Assembly (NCBI RefSeq): GCF_016861915.1
Contig: NZ_BOLX01000013.1
Location: 1-53,431, forward strand
Reading direction: 5' to 3'
Origin: Apilactobacillus nanyangensis
GTDB lineage: Bacteria > Bacillota > Bacilli > Lactobacillales > Lactobacillaceae
DNA: 53,431 bases
The first letter of the stretch is position 1. Every line of letters begins with the position of its first letter. The translations under genes and the position numbers were made by a program. The notes beneath the pieces are model-generated. The model was not told the DNA's origin and searched no databases. It saw nothing but the letters and a program-made list of their open reading frames with translations. Below, piece after piece: positions 18,171 through 27,057 of the stretch.

Positions 18171-19091
18171 CTACTTGAAAAACTTGTCGTAGATGTGTTG
18201 TTCTTGGGCTTCTGTCATGCAACAGCAGCCACCGACGAATTTAAGATCCAATTCGAACCATTCAGAGATTAGTTGGTCGAATTCTGCAAATGATAAATCA
18301 TCGTGGTTCCATTCCTTGATCTCTGGGTTGTAGGTTGCACCGGAATTAGGAAAGGCGATGAATGGTTTGTGCGCGGGATGACTTTGTTTTAACACATTTA
18401 ATGCAGGAGTGACTAGTTGTGGCTTGGTACAGTTCAAACCGTAAGCAATCACGTGTGATTGTGATTCTAGAAATGAGGCCACTTCGATTAGTGAGCTACC
18501 GTCGGCTAAGTGGGATTCATCTCTCAATGATGCCGCCACAATCACCGGAATATTGAATCGTTTAGTATATTCGGTAATTGCCTTTAGTTCATTGATGTTA
18601 GGAAAGGTTTCTAGGATTAGCACATCGATGCCTGCTTCGACCATGGCCTGGATACGACCCTCGTGAAATGCAATGTATTCTTCATCGGTCAATGAGTAGT
18701 CACCGGTGTATTCGGAACCGTTGGCTAGAAAGGCACCGTAAGGGCCGACGCCACCCAACAACCATTTGGGGTCCGGGTTATTTGATTCCTTGCGGCCACG
18801 GTCGGCTAATTCAACGGCTTTCTTAATTAGGGCAATGGCTTGTTCTTCACTGTAGCCGGCCTTAACCAAACCAGGAACGCTGGCTTGGTAGGTGTTGGTG
18901 GTTGTCATTGATGATCTTGCGTCAAAATACTTCTTGTGGACGTCGACGATTAGGTCCTCGTGTGATTCTAAAGCAGCGGCGGTCCATAGGTTTGAGTTTA
19001 GTTTTAAGCCACGTTCTTCTAAACCGGTCGACATTGAGCTGTCGATTAAGATGTGGTTTTGTTGATTAATCCAATTAGTTACTTTATTCAT
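18171..19091 (-). CDS. mmuM: Homocysteine S-methyltransferase
   Basis: 306 residues. It transfers a methyl group from S-methylmethionine (or SAM) to homocysteine, giving methionine. Zinc-binding cysteines are in GLNCTKP (about residue 230) and GGCCCMTEAQ near the C-terminus, as in MmuM/BHMT family enzymes. The start overlaps the stop of the permease gene upstream by 8 bp. Both genes lie behind an AUG-specifier T-box, so the operon salvages methionine when charged tRNA-Met is low. Confidence 0.93.
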   Translation of the reverse strand: MNKVTNWINQQNHILIDSSMSTGLEERGLKLNSNLWTAAALESHEDLIVDVHKKYFDARSSMTTTNTYQASVPGLVKAGYSEEQAIALIKKAVELADRGRKESNNPDPKWLLGGVGPYGAFLANGSEYTGDYSLTDEEYIAFHEGRIQAMVEAGIDVLILETFPNINELKAITEYTKRFNIPVIVAASLRDESHLADGSSLIEVASFLESQSHVIAYGLNCTKPQLVTPALNVLKQSHPAHKPFIAFPNSGATYNPEIKEWNHDDLSFAEFDQLISEWFELDLKFVGGCCCMTEAQEQHIYDKFFK

Positions 19092-20457
19092 GATGATCCT
19101 TCTTTCTATATACTAATGCGTGCCAGATGTAGCAGATGATGGCAAATGGCACTCCGATAATGATGTCGATACGTTGGTTAGGGTCAAATGCGATTCCAAC
19201 CAATGAAAGTAAACAAATCACAATGACTAAAATTGGTAGGAGTGGGAATAGTGGCGCCTTGTATTTCAACTCGCTAGTGGAGTGGCCAGACTTGATAAAT
19301 TGGCGTCTAAATTTGAAGTGCGCCCAACCAATCACCAACCAGACTAAGACAACGGCAAACGCTGAAATCGCTGTTAATGCAAGATAAACGGTGTTTGGTG
19401 CGTAGATACTTGAGAATAGGGCAAGTAGTCCACCGGCGATGGTTAGGATTAGTCCATAGACGGGAATTCCGTTCCTTGATAACTTTGCGAGTCCCTTTGG
19501 TAGAGTGTTCTTGTCGGCTAGTGACCATAGCATTCTAGAAGCAGCATATACACCTGAGTTAGCACCGGAGAAGATGGTGATAAATAAGATAAGGTTCATG
19601 ATATCTGATGCGTATGGAATGTTGATATTGGATAGGATGGTAACGAAAGGACTTTGCGCTAGTGATGAATCACTTTGTGGCAAGATTGAACCCAATGCCA
19701 CGATGGTTCCAATAAACAAAATTACCAAGATGATTAGAGTGTGCTTGATTGATTGTGGCACGGTCTTTTCTGGGTTTTGACTTTCACCAGCACCGACGGT
19801 AATCATTTCAGCACCTGAAAAAGCGAAGTTGGCTGATAGCACGATGGAGATGACCGGAATTAAACCATTTGGAAAAATTCCGTTATCAGTTAGTTGACCG
19901 AAAAATGGTTTGAAATGGGTGTGATGAATTGGAATAATCTTAAAGATGATTAGAATCCCAAGTCCCAGAAATACGACCAGTGCTAATACCTTAATCAATG
20001 ACATCCAGAATTCACTGGAAGAAAATAGGTTCATGTTGATGATGTTTAGCAACAAAATGATGACTGTGAAGATTAAGCTAAATCCCCAAACAGGAATGTT
20101 TGGAAAGTATTGTTGACCAATCGTTGAAAGGGCGATGAATTCAGAGCCCAGCGCAATCGTCCAGGTTAACCAATACATCCAGGCGGTGATGAAACCGACA
20201 CCGGGATTTATGTATTTACTTGCGTATGTATGAAATGCACCCGTGTTTGGATCGTGAACGGATAATTCACCCAGACACGCCATTACCATACAGACCAGGA
20301 TTGAACCAATCACGTAGGCTAGAATGGTCCCTATTGGACCAGCCGTTTGGATTGAGTATCCAGTACTCATGAAGATACCAGTTCCAATCACACCACCAAG
20401 TGACATAGTGATAAGATTTCTGGCCTTTAGATTTTTTGAAAATTGATGAGAACTCAT
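19084..20457 (-). CDS. mmuP: Amino-acid permease, probable S-methylmethionine transporter
   Basis: 457 residues, about 12 membrane helices, APC superfamily (amino acid transporter family). The N-terminal LITMSLGGVIGTGIFMSTGY is the substrate-binding unwound helix 1. It is cotranscribed with mmuM under a methionine T-box, so S-methylmethionine (or methionine/homocysteine) uptake is the best guess. AAGGAGG lies before the ATG. Confidence 0.88.
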   Translation of the reverse strand: MSSHQFSKNLKARNLITMSLGGVIGTGIFMSTGYSIQTAGPIGTILAYVIGSILVCMVMACLGELSVHDPNTGAFHTYASKYINPGVGFITAWMYWLTWTIALGSEFIALSTIGQQYFPNIPVWGFSLIFTVIILLLNIINMNLFSSSEFWMSLIKVLALVVFLGLGILIIFKIIPIHHTHFKPFFGQLTDNGIFPNGLIPVISIVLSANFAFSGAEMITVGAGESQNPEKTVPQSIKHTLIILVILFIGTIVALGSILPQSDSSLAQSPFVTILSNINIPYASDIMNLILFITIFSGANSGVYAASRMLWSLADKNTLPKGLAKLSRNGIPVYGLILTIAGGLLALFSSIYAPNTVYLALTAISAFAVVLVWLVIGWAHFKFRRQFIKSGHSTSELKYKAPLFPLLPILVIVICLLSLVGIAFDPNQRIDIIIGVPFAIICYIWHALVYRKKDHHE

Positions 20458-20477
20458 AAATAAACCTCCTTAAAAAT

Positions 20478-20745
20478 AAAAAAAGCACCCGCCCTTACAA
20501 AAAGGGCGAATGCTTCGCGGTACCACCTTAGTTTTATAGCTAAAATGATACATTGATATCATTAACTATCTTATCCGGAACCTGTTGATTCCTTCGTGTT
20601 GTAACATACACAAATGTCGGGAGTTAAACAATTCACCCCCGAAGGTTCAGAGACCATTTTCGATAACTTTGAAATGTTCATTTCCACCATCCATGAACTC
20701 TCTTGGCAATCATCCGCTATGTACTTTTCTCATCAAAACCTAATA
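20478..20745 (-). promoter_or_regulatory. T-box leader, methionine-specific (AUG specifier)
   Basis: The T-box itself, AAGGTGGTACCGCG (minus strand, about 20516-20529), is followed by a terminator stem (20484-20514). Stem I starts near 20740 with the AGAG and GGATGGTGG elements. The specifier position, preceded by CGAAA as in well-studied T-boxes, reads AUG (complement of 20655-20657). The antiterminator bulge is UGGU, which pairs with an ACCA 3' end and agrees with the A73 discriminator of tRNA-Met. Low charged tRNA-Met should permit transcription of mmuP-mmuM. This leader occupies the 428-bp gap before lactonase gene. Confidence 0.92.
20484..20514 (-). terminator. T-box terminator hairpin
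   Basis: AGCATTCGCCCTT / AAGGGCGGGTGCT stem followed by a run of seven U in the minus-strand transcript; mutually exclusive with the T-box antiterminator. Confidence 0.88.
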
Positions 20746-20763
20746 TATTATTATTTATTTCTA

Positions 20764-20791
20764 ATTATAGATGCATTATAAAATTTTTCAA
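20764..20791 (-). promoter_or_regulatory. Sigma-A promoter of the mmuPM T-box transcript
   Basis: Minus strand TTGAAA (20786-20791), 16-bp spacer, TATAAT (20764-20769). The start point falls about 15 bp before the T-box stem I. Confidence 0.6.
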
Positions 20792-20885
20792 GGGTAAATT
20801 TTTGAATTAACTGTTTAGCATTATCGATAAAATATGCAATAATAGAGGAGAAATATTAAATTTTAAGCGAAAGTGAGATTTAATT

Positions 20886-21920
20886 ATGACTGAAAAATTC
20901 TTAATTGGTACTTACACTAGAGATATAAGTGAAGGAATCTATGAAATCGAATTAGATGAAAACAAAAAGCAATTACAAAACCTACAATTGGTTGCCAAAG
21001 CAGGTAACCCAACTTATGTAGCTGTTTCAAAGGCCAACCGTTTGTATGCCATCGACAAGGGTGATAACGGTAAGGGTGGTGCATTAGCGCTAGACAACTC
21101 AACTCGTCCCGCTAAAGAAATTAACGTTTGTTTAAACGAAGACACCAACCCAGCATACATTACTGTTGATGAAGGTCGTCAATTTGTCTACACTGCCAAC
21201 TACCACACCGGTGAAGTAATGGTATACAAGATTGAAGAAGATGGATCATTAACCTACCTAAACAAAGTTGTTCATGAAGGAAACGTGGGTCCACGTCCAG
21301 AACAACAAAGTGGTGCTCATCCTCACTATGCTGACCTAACTCCAGATGGCCGTTTAGCCGTTGTCGACTTAGGCCAAGACATGGTTTACGTATACGACAT
21401 CGCAGATGATGGTGCCTTAACCGAAGTTTCTACATTAAAGATGGAAGCGGGATTTGGTCCTCGTCATGTTGTCTTCGACGAACAAAAACACGTTGCATTC
21501 ATCGTTGGTGAATTAAGCAGTAAGCTAGCCGTTGTGAACTACGATAAAAATGATGGTAGCTTCCACCTAGACCACATCGTTGCCACTATCCCAGATGACT
21601 GGACAGAACACAACGGTGCCGCTGCCATCCGTCTATCAAGTGATGGTAAGTTTGTCTATGTTTCAAACCGTGGTAACAACAGCATTGCGGTCTTTGAAGT
21701 AAGAGGCAATGGTAAGGTTGAACTAATTCAACTGGCAAGCACTGAAGGTGACTTCCCACGTGACTTTAACTTCAGTAGAGATGAAAAGTTCATGGTTGTT
21801 GTTAACCAAAACACTAACGACGCTACTTTATACGAACGCGATGCTAACAGCGGTAAGTTAACTGTTGTTCAAAAGGATGTTCATGTTCCAGAAGGTGTCT
21901 GTGTCGCACGCGAAAAATAA
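20886..21920 (+). CDS. pgl: 6-phosphogluconolactonase family (seven-bladed propeller lactonase)
   Basis: 344 residues of the lactonase/YbhE-YkgB propeller family. Repeated blades are visible as LYAIDKG, FVYTANYHTGEVMVY, MVYVYDI, FVYVSNRGNNSIAVFEV and MVVVNQNTNDATLY. HPHYADLTPDG and GPRHVVFD are typical of the family. It hydrolyses 6-phosphogluconolactone in the pentose phosphate or phosphoketolase route, consistent with a heterofermenter. The gene is single, starts at ATG after AAGTGAG, and is followed by a strong terminator. Confidence 0.87.
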   Translation: MTEKFLIGTYTRDISEGIYEIELDENKKQLQNLQLVAKAGNPTYVAVSKANRLYAIDKGDNGKGGALALDNSTRPAKEINVCLNEDTNPAYITVDEGRQFVYTANYHTGEVMVYKIEEDGSLTYLNKVVHEGNVGPRPEQQSGAHPHYADLTPDGRLAVVDLGQDMVYVYDIADDGALTEVSTLKMEAGFGPRHVVFDEQKHVAFIVGELSSKLAVVNYDKNDGSFHLDHIVATIPDDWTEHNGAAAIRLSSDGKFVYVSNRGNNSIAVFEVRGNGKVELIQLASTEGDFPRDFNFSRDEKFMVVVNQNTNDATLYERDANSGKLTVVQKDVHVPEGVCVAREK

Positions 21921-21929
21921 ATAATTAAA

Positions 21930-21961
21930 AAAGACTTACGGATTTTCCGTAAGTCTTTTTT
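21930..21961. terminator. Bidirectional terminator between lactonase and helicase genes
   Basis: AAAGACTTACGGA-TTT-TCCGTAAGTCTTT followed by T-run, flanked by A-run. Confidence 0.85.
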
Positions 21962-24321
21962 TAGTGTTGTTGCCAAAAGTGATTCAATTTTTGTTTAGTC
22001 TGATTAATGCTAAACGCAGTCGATAATTGACCCTGGTGCCAATTTCTTGGGAAGAGTTTTTGGTAACGATTTTGTTTGAATCGTTGATCCATTAGAACTA
22101 CGTTTCCGACATCCTGGTTGGTTCGAATTAATCGACCGGCGGCCTGAAAAACGTTGTTTAATCCTGGTAGTTGGTAAGCAAAGTCAAAACCATGACCGTT
22201 TTCGGCATCGAAGAAGTACTTGATTAAATCATTTTCTGGATTTAAACCTGGTAGTCCAACCGAGACAATCCCGACACCAATGAGGTGGCTACCCTTAAGG
22301 TCGATTCCTTCACAAAAGATTCCACCCAGTAGTGCAAAACCGACCAAAGTGTCATTGTCATCTCGTTTAAACGTATCGATGAATGATTGTCGCTCTTCGG
22401 GACGCATTTCGCTTTCCTGAACGAGAACGTCGACGGTCGGATTTTCTTTTTCAAACGCTTCAACGACATCGTTTAAATACTTACCAGATGGTAGGAAGAT
22501 GAGGTAATGACCATTCTTACTACTAATCATGGCGTTGATGGTATCGACAATTGGTTGAATACTGCTCTTTCGCTTGGCGTAGGTGGTTTGAATGTAGTTG
22601 GTAATAATCACCTGTTGGTTGTTTGGATTAAACGGCGAATCGATTTCATAGACGAGGCTATCCTCTTCATCCCCCAAGACACGTTGATAGTAATCCATTG
22701 GTGAAAGGGTGGCTGAGAATAAGACGTCACTACCACCGAGTTTGAGTGATTCACCAATAAAGGGACTGGGGTCCATACAGAATAGTTTGATAATCACGTT
22801 TTGGTCGCGGTCATAGAACATTCTAGTCTTAAAAGTATCGTCGTATAGTTCGGCGATGCGTTGAAAACTAAGTAGGGTGAAGTAATAATCCACGATTGCG
22901 TCGTTTAACTCTTCATCATTTTCGTCTTTTCCGAGCCAATCGGAGATGACATCACAAAGCTTGTTGAGCTGTTTAACAAACGCACTGGGTGGATTATCCA
23001 AGTGGACGTATTCCTCGTCGCTTTCGGTCAGTGGCTTAACGTTTAGGGTGTATGAACGTCGAAATGATTTCAATGCCTTATGCAATCTTTCGTTGTCCTC
23101 TTGGTCCTTGGTCATCTTGATTAAATCTGGTAACACCTTGTTGGAGATTGCCGATGAGTACATGTCGCGCGAACGGTTAACCAAGTTGTGGGCTTCATCG
23201 ATTAAAAAGATGTTGTCAGGATCTTCGACCGTGAAGAAACGTTGGAGGTGCACCTGCGGATCGAATAGGTAGTTGTAGTCACAGATGATGACGTCACAGA
23301 ATTGACTGAGGTCGAGTGAGAATTCGAACGGGTCAATCTTGTATTGTTCGGCGTATTGTTGGATGACGGCGAAGTCGATTTGATCCACATGTTCCAACAC
23401 ATCCTTAATGGCCGGTTTCAAACGGTCATAGTAACCAATCATGTATGGATTATCTTCGGGTTTCAAATCCTTTTCGGCCTCAAAGGTAATCTTTTCCTTA
23501 GCGGTTAAGGTGATGGTCTTGGCCTTTAGACCTTTATCCATCATCAGGTCCATGGCTTCTTTGGCGACGATACGCGTGCTTTGCTTAGCGGTTAGATAAA
23601 AGATACGGTTAGCTAGTTCCTCACCCATCGACTTAATGGCAGGGAAGAGAGTCGAAATCGTCTTTCCGGTTCCAGTAGGAGCTTGGGCAAACAAGTGCTT
23701 ATGATTAGCAATTGTCTTGTATACCACCGCTGAAAAGTTACGTTGGCCGTGTCTGAATTCTTTAAACGGAAAAGCCATTTGATTGGCGGACTTGTTTCTT
23801 TCCTTAATGATATCAGTTCTTAGCTTCAACCATTCTTCGTATTCACTGATGAGGTCATCGAAGAACTGTTTGGCTTCATCACGACTGATGATAATTTCAT
23901 TATTGGTGATGATTTCATCGGGAGTTTGAACGTAGGTGAGGGTTAGTTTGACCGCATCTAGATCGTCGAACTTTTGCATCAAGAAATAGGCGTAGACCTT
24001 TACTTGGCCCCAATAAAGAGTCATGATACTTTCCGGTAAGTCTTTAAATTCAACGTCAGACGTTTTAATCTCAATGATTTCGGCATCCTTGCCGTCAATT
24101 AAAACACCGTCGGCACGACCTTCAATATGAAAGTCAATGTCGTTGATCTTGAGTTTGGTATCTAAGTAGTATTCACTCTCAAAGTGCATGTATTTACTTT
24201 TTTGGAGTTTGCGGTGAATTTGGGCGCCTCTTCTGGCGGTATTGGAGCTATTCAAACGGGCGTTTAAGTCACCGCTTCTTAGCGTGAACTCGACTAAGTC
24301 TCTGATTCCGATTCGATTCAA
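21961..24321 (-). CDS. PD-(D/E)XK nuclease-XPD/DinG-type helicase fusion lacking Fe-S cysteines
   Basis: 786 residues. Residues 1-170 form a Cas4/RecB-like nuclease domain: GAQIHRKL (His36), GRADGV (Asp71), EIIEIK (Glu84, Lys86) and QVKVYAY. From about 185 on is a superfamily 2 helicase of the Rad3/XPD/DinG group: Walker A APTGTGKT (214-221), DEAH at 375-378, and a C-terminal GRLIRTNQDVG motif VI. Relatives carry four cysteines between motifs I and II that hold a 4Fe-4S cluster; here the equivalent places read KEKITF, LKPEDNPY and KIDPFEF, with no cysteines. A role in DNA repair is likely. AAGGAGG precedes the ATG. Confidence 0.88.
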   Translation of the reverse strand: MNRIGIRDLVEFTLRSGDLNARLNSSNTARRGAQIHRKLQKSKYMHFESEYYLDTKLKINDIDFHIEGRADGVLIDGKDAEIIEIKTSDVEFKDLPESIMTLYWGQVKVYAYFLMQKFDDLDAVKLTLTYVQTPDEIITNNEIIISRDEAKQFFDDLISEYEEWLKLRTDIIKERNKSANQMAFPFKEFRHGQRNFSAVVYKTIANHKHLFAQAPTGTGKTISTLFPAIKSMGEELANRIFYLTAKQSTRIVAKEAMDLMMDKGLKAKTITLTAKEKITFEAEKDLKPEDNPYMIGYYDRLKPAIKDVLEHVDQIDFAVIQQYAEQYKIDPFEFSLDLSQFCDVIICDYNYLFDPQVHLQRFFTVEDPDNIFLIDEAHNLVNRSRDMYSSAISNKVLPDLIKMTKDQEDNERLHKALKSFRRSYTLNVKPLTESDEEYVHLDNPPSAFVKQLNKLCDVISDWLGKDENDEELNDAIVDYYFTLLSFQRIAELYDDTFKTRMFYDRDQNVIIKLFCMDPSPFIGESLKLGGSDVLFSATLSPMDYYQRVLGDEEDSLVYEIDSPFNPNNQQVIITNYIQTTYAKRKSSIQPIVDTINAMISSKNGHYLIFLPSGKYLNDVVEAFEKENPTVDVLVQESEMRPEERQSFIDTFKRDDNDTLVGFALLGGIFCEGIDLKGSHLIGVGIVSVGLPGLNPENDLIKYFFDAENGHGFDFAYQLPGLNNVFQAAGRLIRTNQDVGNVVLMDQRFKQNRYQKLFPRNWHQGQLSTAFSINQTKQKLNHFWQQH

Positions 24322-24358
24322 GATGGTTCCTCCTTTCGTTTGAAATTGATATGTAATT

Positions 24359-24375
24359 TGTAACAGAATTGTAAC
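24359..24375 (+). promoter_or_regulatory. Candidate WalR (YycF/VicR) box
   Basis: TGTAAC-AGAAT-TGTAAC matches the published WalR consensus of two TGTWAH hexamers 5 bp apart exactly, with another TGTAAT just upstream. It lies between the divergent helicase and DUF2798 genes, so either could be the target. No WalRK genes are in the window; one short match can be chance. Confidence 0.35.
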
Positions 24376-24436
24376 TTATGAAAAAATTTTTGATGTGCTA
24401 GGCTAAATAATAGAGACAAAAGAAAGGGGTATCTTT

Positions 24437-24910
24437 ATGCCTAGAGGATTTAAAGAAGAATTAATGTTTACAGGTATGATGGCCGGACTTATGGTTATCG
24501 TTATGGAAGCATATAACATCGCGATGGCTAGCGGAATTCACGCTGGTTTTATCGTCGAAGTATTAGTGGGCTACCCACTCGCATTAATAGTTGCCGCCAT
24601 CTTGGATTTAGTGTTAGTTGGCCCAGTCGTTAAAGCTATCTTTTTCAATTATATATTCAAACCAGAATGGGAACAAACACCAATTAAGATTGCACTATGC
24701 ATTTCAACCATGATGGTACTTGGCATGGTGACCCTAATGTCATTATTTGGTATCATCGTTACCTTTGGTTTTGAAAACATCACATGGGCAATGTATGGTC
24801 GTGCATGGATCTTAAACCTATGCTTAGCATTACCATTGCAATTAGTGATTGTTGGTCCAATCTGTCGCTTATTATTAGGTAAGATTCAAGCCGCAATTGA
24901 TGAAAAATAA
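24437..24910 (+). CDS. DUF2798-type integral membrane protein
   Basis: 157 residues with four hydrophobic segments (about 10-33, 38-62, 85-110, 125-147). The layout, with repeated PLALIVAAILDLVLVGPV and LPLQLVIVGPICR, shows an internal duplication typical of the DUF2798 family. Function is unknown. It is monocistronic, with AGAAAGGGG before the ATG and a terminator directly after. A WalR-like box lies about 60 bp upstream. Confidence 0.7.
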   Translation: MPRGFKEELMFTGMMAGLMVIVMEAYNIAMASGIHAGFIVEVLVGYPLALIVAAILDLVLVGPVVKAIFFNYIFKPEWEQTPIKIALCISTMMVLGMVTLMSLFGIIVTFGFENITWAMYGRAWILNLCLALPLQLVIVGPICRLLLGKIQAAIDEK

Positions 24911-24918
24911 TCATGAAA

Positions 24919-24948
24919 AGCTACCGGATATACGGTGGCTTTTTTTAT
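24919..24948 (+). terminator. Terminator of the DUF2798 gene
   Basis: AGCTACCG / CGGTGGCT stem followed by seven T. Confidence 0.8.
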
Positions 24949-25044
24949 TTCCTTGATTAATTCTAAATTTAGATAAATAATTACTGAAAAATATTCTAAA
25001 TACCGTTATTATATAGGTAGAATAAGAATTCGAGGAGATATAAC

Positions 25045-25893
25045 ATGATTAAAATTGTGACGGATTCAACAGCTCTAATTCCAGAAGAAACTGTTAACAA
25101 GTACGACATTAAAGTAATTCCATTGAACGTCAACATTGGTACTCAAGCTTACCAAGATGGCGTTGATATGGATGGTCAAAAACTAATTCAATACATTAAA
25201 GACAATCCAAAGGGTGACTTTCCTACCACCAGTCAACCTTCAATCGGTCAATTCGTTGAAGTATACAACGAACTAACCAAGGACGGCGACACCGTTCTAT
25301 CACTACACATGACTGATTTATTAAGTGGAACTGTCCACGCTGCTAGCCAAGCTAGTGAAATCGCTGACGGAGACGTTAAGGTAGTTAACACTCACTACAT
25401 CGACCAAAGTCTAGGTTTTCTAGTGGTTGAAGCCGCTAAGATGGCTCAATCAGGTGATTACACTCGTGATCAAATCATCGACCACGTGAACCAAGACATT
25501 AAAAATTCCGAACTATACATCGGTGTAAGTACATTGGAAAACCTAGTAAAGGGTGGCCGTATTAGCAAGGCAACTGGTATCATCTCAAAAATGATGAACT
25601 TACACGTTGTCTTCCAACTATTACCAGATGACCTAAAGCTACAACTAAAGGGTCGAGGTAAGAAGACCATCACCAAGTGGTTGGACCAATTCTTTGAAAC
25701 TAACGCAAACACCAACTACAAGTTCATCGGTATCAGTTACACTGGTAGTGACGAATTTGCGATGGCATTAAAAAAACGTCTGGAAGAACAATTCCCAAAC
25801 GTTAACGTATTAGTTCAATATACTTCATCAATCGTTGCAGTTCATACCGGTGAAAATGCATTTGCCATCATGACTTGTAAACAAGATGACTAA
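25045..25893 (+). CDS. DegV family fatty-acid-binding protein
   Basis: 282 residues starting IKIVTDSTALIPEE, the DegV N-terminal signature; DFPTTSQPS and SGTVHAASQA correspond to the conserved fatty-acid head-group site. Members of this family (FakB) present fatty acids to the kinase FakA for phosphorylation; the kinase is not in the window. GAGGAG precedes the ATG. The 3' end overlaps the convergent aquaporin-like gene by 26 bp. Confidence 0.9.
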   Translation: MIKIVTDSTALIPEETVNKYDIKVIPLNVNIGTQAYQDGVDMDGQKLIQYIKDNPKGDFPTTSQPSIGQFVEVYNELTKDGDTVLSLHMTDLLSGTVHAASQASEIADGDVKVVNTHYIDQSLGFLVVEAAKMAQSGDYTRDQIIDHVNQDIKNSELYIGVSTLENLVKGGRISKATGIISKMMNLHVVFQLLPDDLKLQLKGRGKKTITKWLDQFFETNANTNYKFIGISYTGSDEFAMALKKRLEEQFPNVNVLVQYTSSIVAVHTGENAFAIMTCKQDD

Positions 25894-26578
25894 AGATAAC
25901 TGAAAAGATAATTCCTAAAATGGCACCAATGATAGGTCCTAAGAAAGGGACCACCGCATATCTCCATTGTGATAATCGTTTGTCGTAAGTTCTAGAAAAG
26001 AAGAAACGAGGAACCAAATCACGAGTGGGATTAAATGCGGCCCCAGTGATTGGAGCAACGATACTTATGATAATCATCATTAGTAATGATGAAAATAAGG
26101 TCTTGACCCACCATTGAGCATTGATGTCATTTTGCATTTCTGTATTAACGATAATCAAGAAGGTACCGATAATTTCCCACTTAAAGTTACGCTTCCAATT
26201 GTTGACGTCGCGGGGGACGGTCGCATAGAAGTTCAAGTTTAAAGGAAGACTAGCCAACCATTTTGACCAGACGGCCTTAACGGTTAGTGATGCTAGCCAG
26301 GCACCGAGGATTTGGGTAAGTACTTCACCAATCATTAGCCACCAGTGAATCTGGTGGTTAACGGCTAAAGTGAGTGATACGACCGGATTGTATTCGGCGG
26401 TTCCAAAGAAGAAAGTCGTTAGAAGGGATGGAAGCAGGATACTAATACCCCAGTAAAATCCGGTAATAAAACGGTTTTGTCCTTTGGGGAATAAGAAGTA
26501 GTTAATGATAACACTGGTTACTAATCCCAAGGATAACATTATGTAGGTTCCGATAAATTCACCTAATAATAGTTTCAT
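25868..26578 (-). CDS. MIP (aquaporin/glycerol facilitator)-family protein with altered NPA motifs
   Basis: 236 residues from the ATG placed 7 bases after GGAGG; an ATG two codons earlier overlaps that site. Six membrane helices with the internal repeat of MIP channels. The first half-helix motif is NPV (in EYNPVVSLTLAV) instead of NPA, and the second is NPT (in FNPTRDLVPR) instead of NPARDLGPR. The Asp after Arg is typical of glycerol-permeable members. Altered NPA motifs may change pore selectivity. The C-terminus overlaps the DegV gene tail-to-tail by 26 bp. Confidence 0.85.
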   Translation of the reverse strand: MKLLLGEFIGTYIMLSLGLVTSVIINYFLFPKGQNRFITGFYWGISILLPSLLTTFFFGTAEYNPVVSLTLAVNHQIHWWLMIGEVLTQILGAWLASLTVKAVWSKWLASLPLNLNFYATVPRDVNNWKRNFKWEIIGTFLIIVNTEMQNDINAQWWVKTLFSSLLMMIIISIVAPITGAAFNPTRDLVPRFFFSRTYDKRLSQWRYAVVPFLGPIIGAILGIIFSVIFSHLVYKS

Positions 26579-26650
26579 TTCCATCCCTCCTTTAGCTGTC
26601 TACAAATGATAGATTATCACTTATTGAAATAAAATTAAAACCATATCAGA

Positions 26651-26688
26651 TAAAAAGTGAAATCATTTCTTGGTTTCACTTTTTGTTT
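26651..26688 (-). terminator. Terminator overlapping the end of the 86-residue ORF
   Basis: AAAAAGTGAAA / TTTCACTTTTT stem with an 11-nt loop; the 5' arm includes the TGA stop codon. Confidence 0.7.
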
Positions 26689-26936
26689 GCGTTTAGTTGG
26701 TTAATGATATCGATAACGTCTTGTTTGTTCACGAGACGGTGTTCTAAGGTGTTATAAAACATGGGTTGGTGTTGTTCGATGATTTTACGATCGGACTCGT
26801 CGCCGGAAAGGTAGGCGACGTCACAGGCATCCTCAATGTTTGCAACTTTAGGAAAACCGGCTGCACTCATGACACTACCTAAGACAGTATCGGCATCCTC
26901 GTAATTTAAAGCATCCAAGTATTTATCGTAATTCAT
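26676..26936 (-). CDS. Uncharacterised small acidic protein
   Basis: 86 residues from ATG at 26934-26936, which follows GGTGG; 21 upstream codons in frame have no ribosome site and are left out. It is soluble and acidic, begins MNYDKYLDALNYEDADT, and seems to be all-helical; it has no motif I recognise. It is monocistronic behind its own terminator. Confidence 0.6.
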   Translation of the reverse strand: MNYDKYLDALNYEDADTVLGSVMSAAGFPKVANIEDACDVAYLSGDESDRKIIEQHQPMFYNTLEHRLVNKQDVIDIINQLNANKK

Positions 26937-27057
26937 CAATCCACCACCTAATCTTAATAGAAGATTATTATACAAATAGGTGGGCCAACTTGCTAGCAAA
27001 TAGCTTTTACTAGTCGAAAATATAATAATACGGTAATATATTATATTAGTTAAAACA

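Noticed and set aside
26937-26999. N-terminal extension (21 codons) of the 86-residue protein
   Set aside because: It lacks a ribosome site, whereas GGTGG precedes the internal ATG; the extra residues look non-conserved and hydrophobic.
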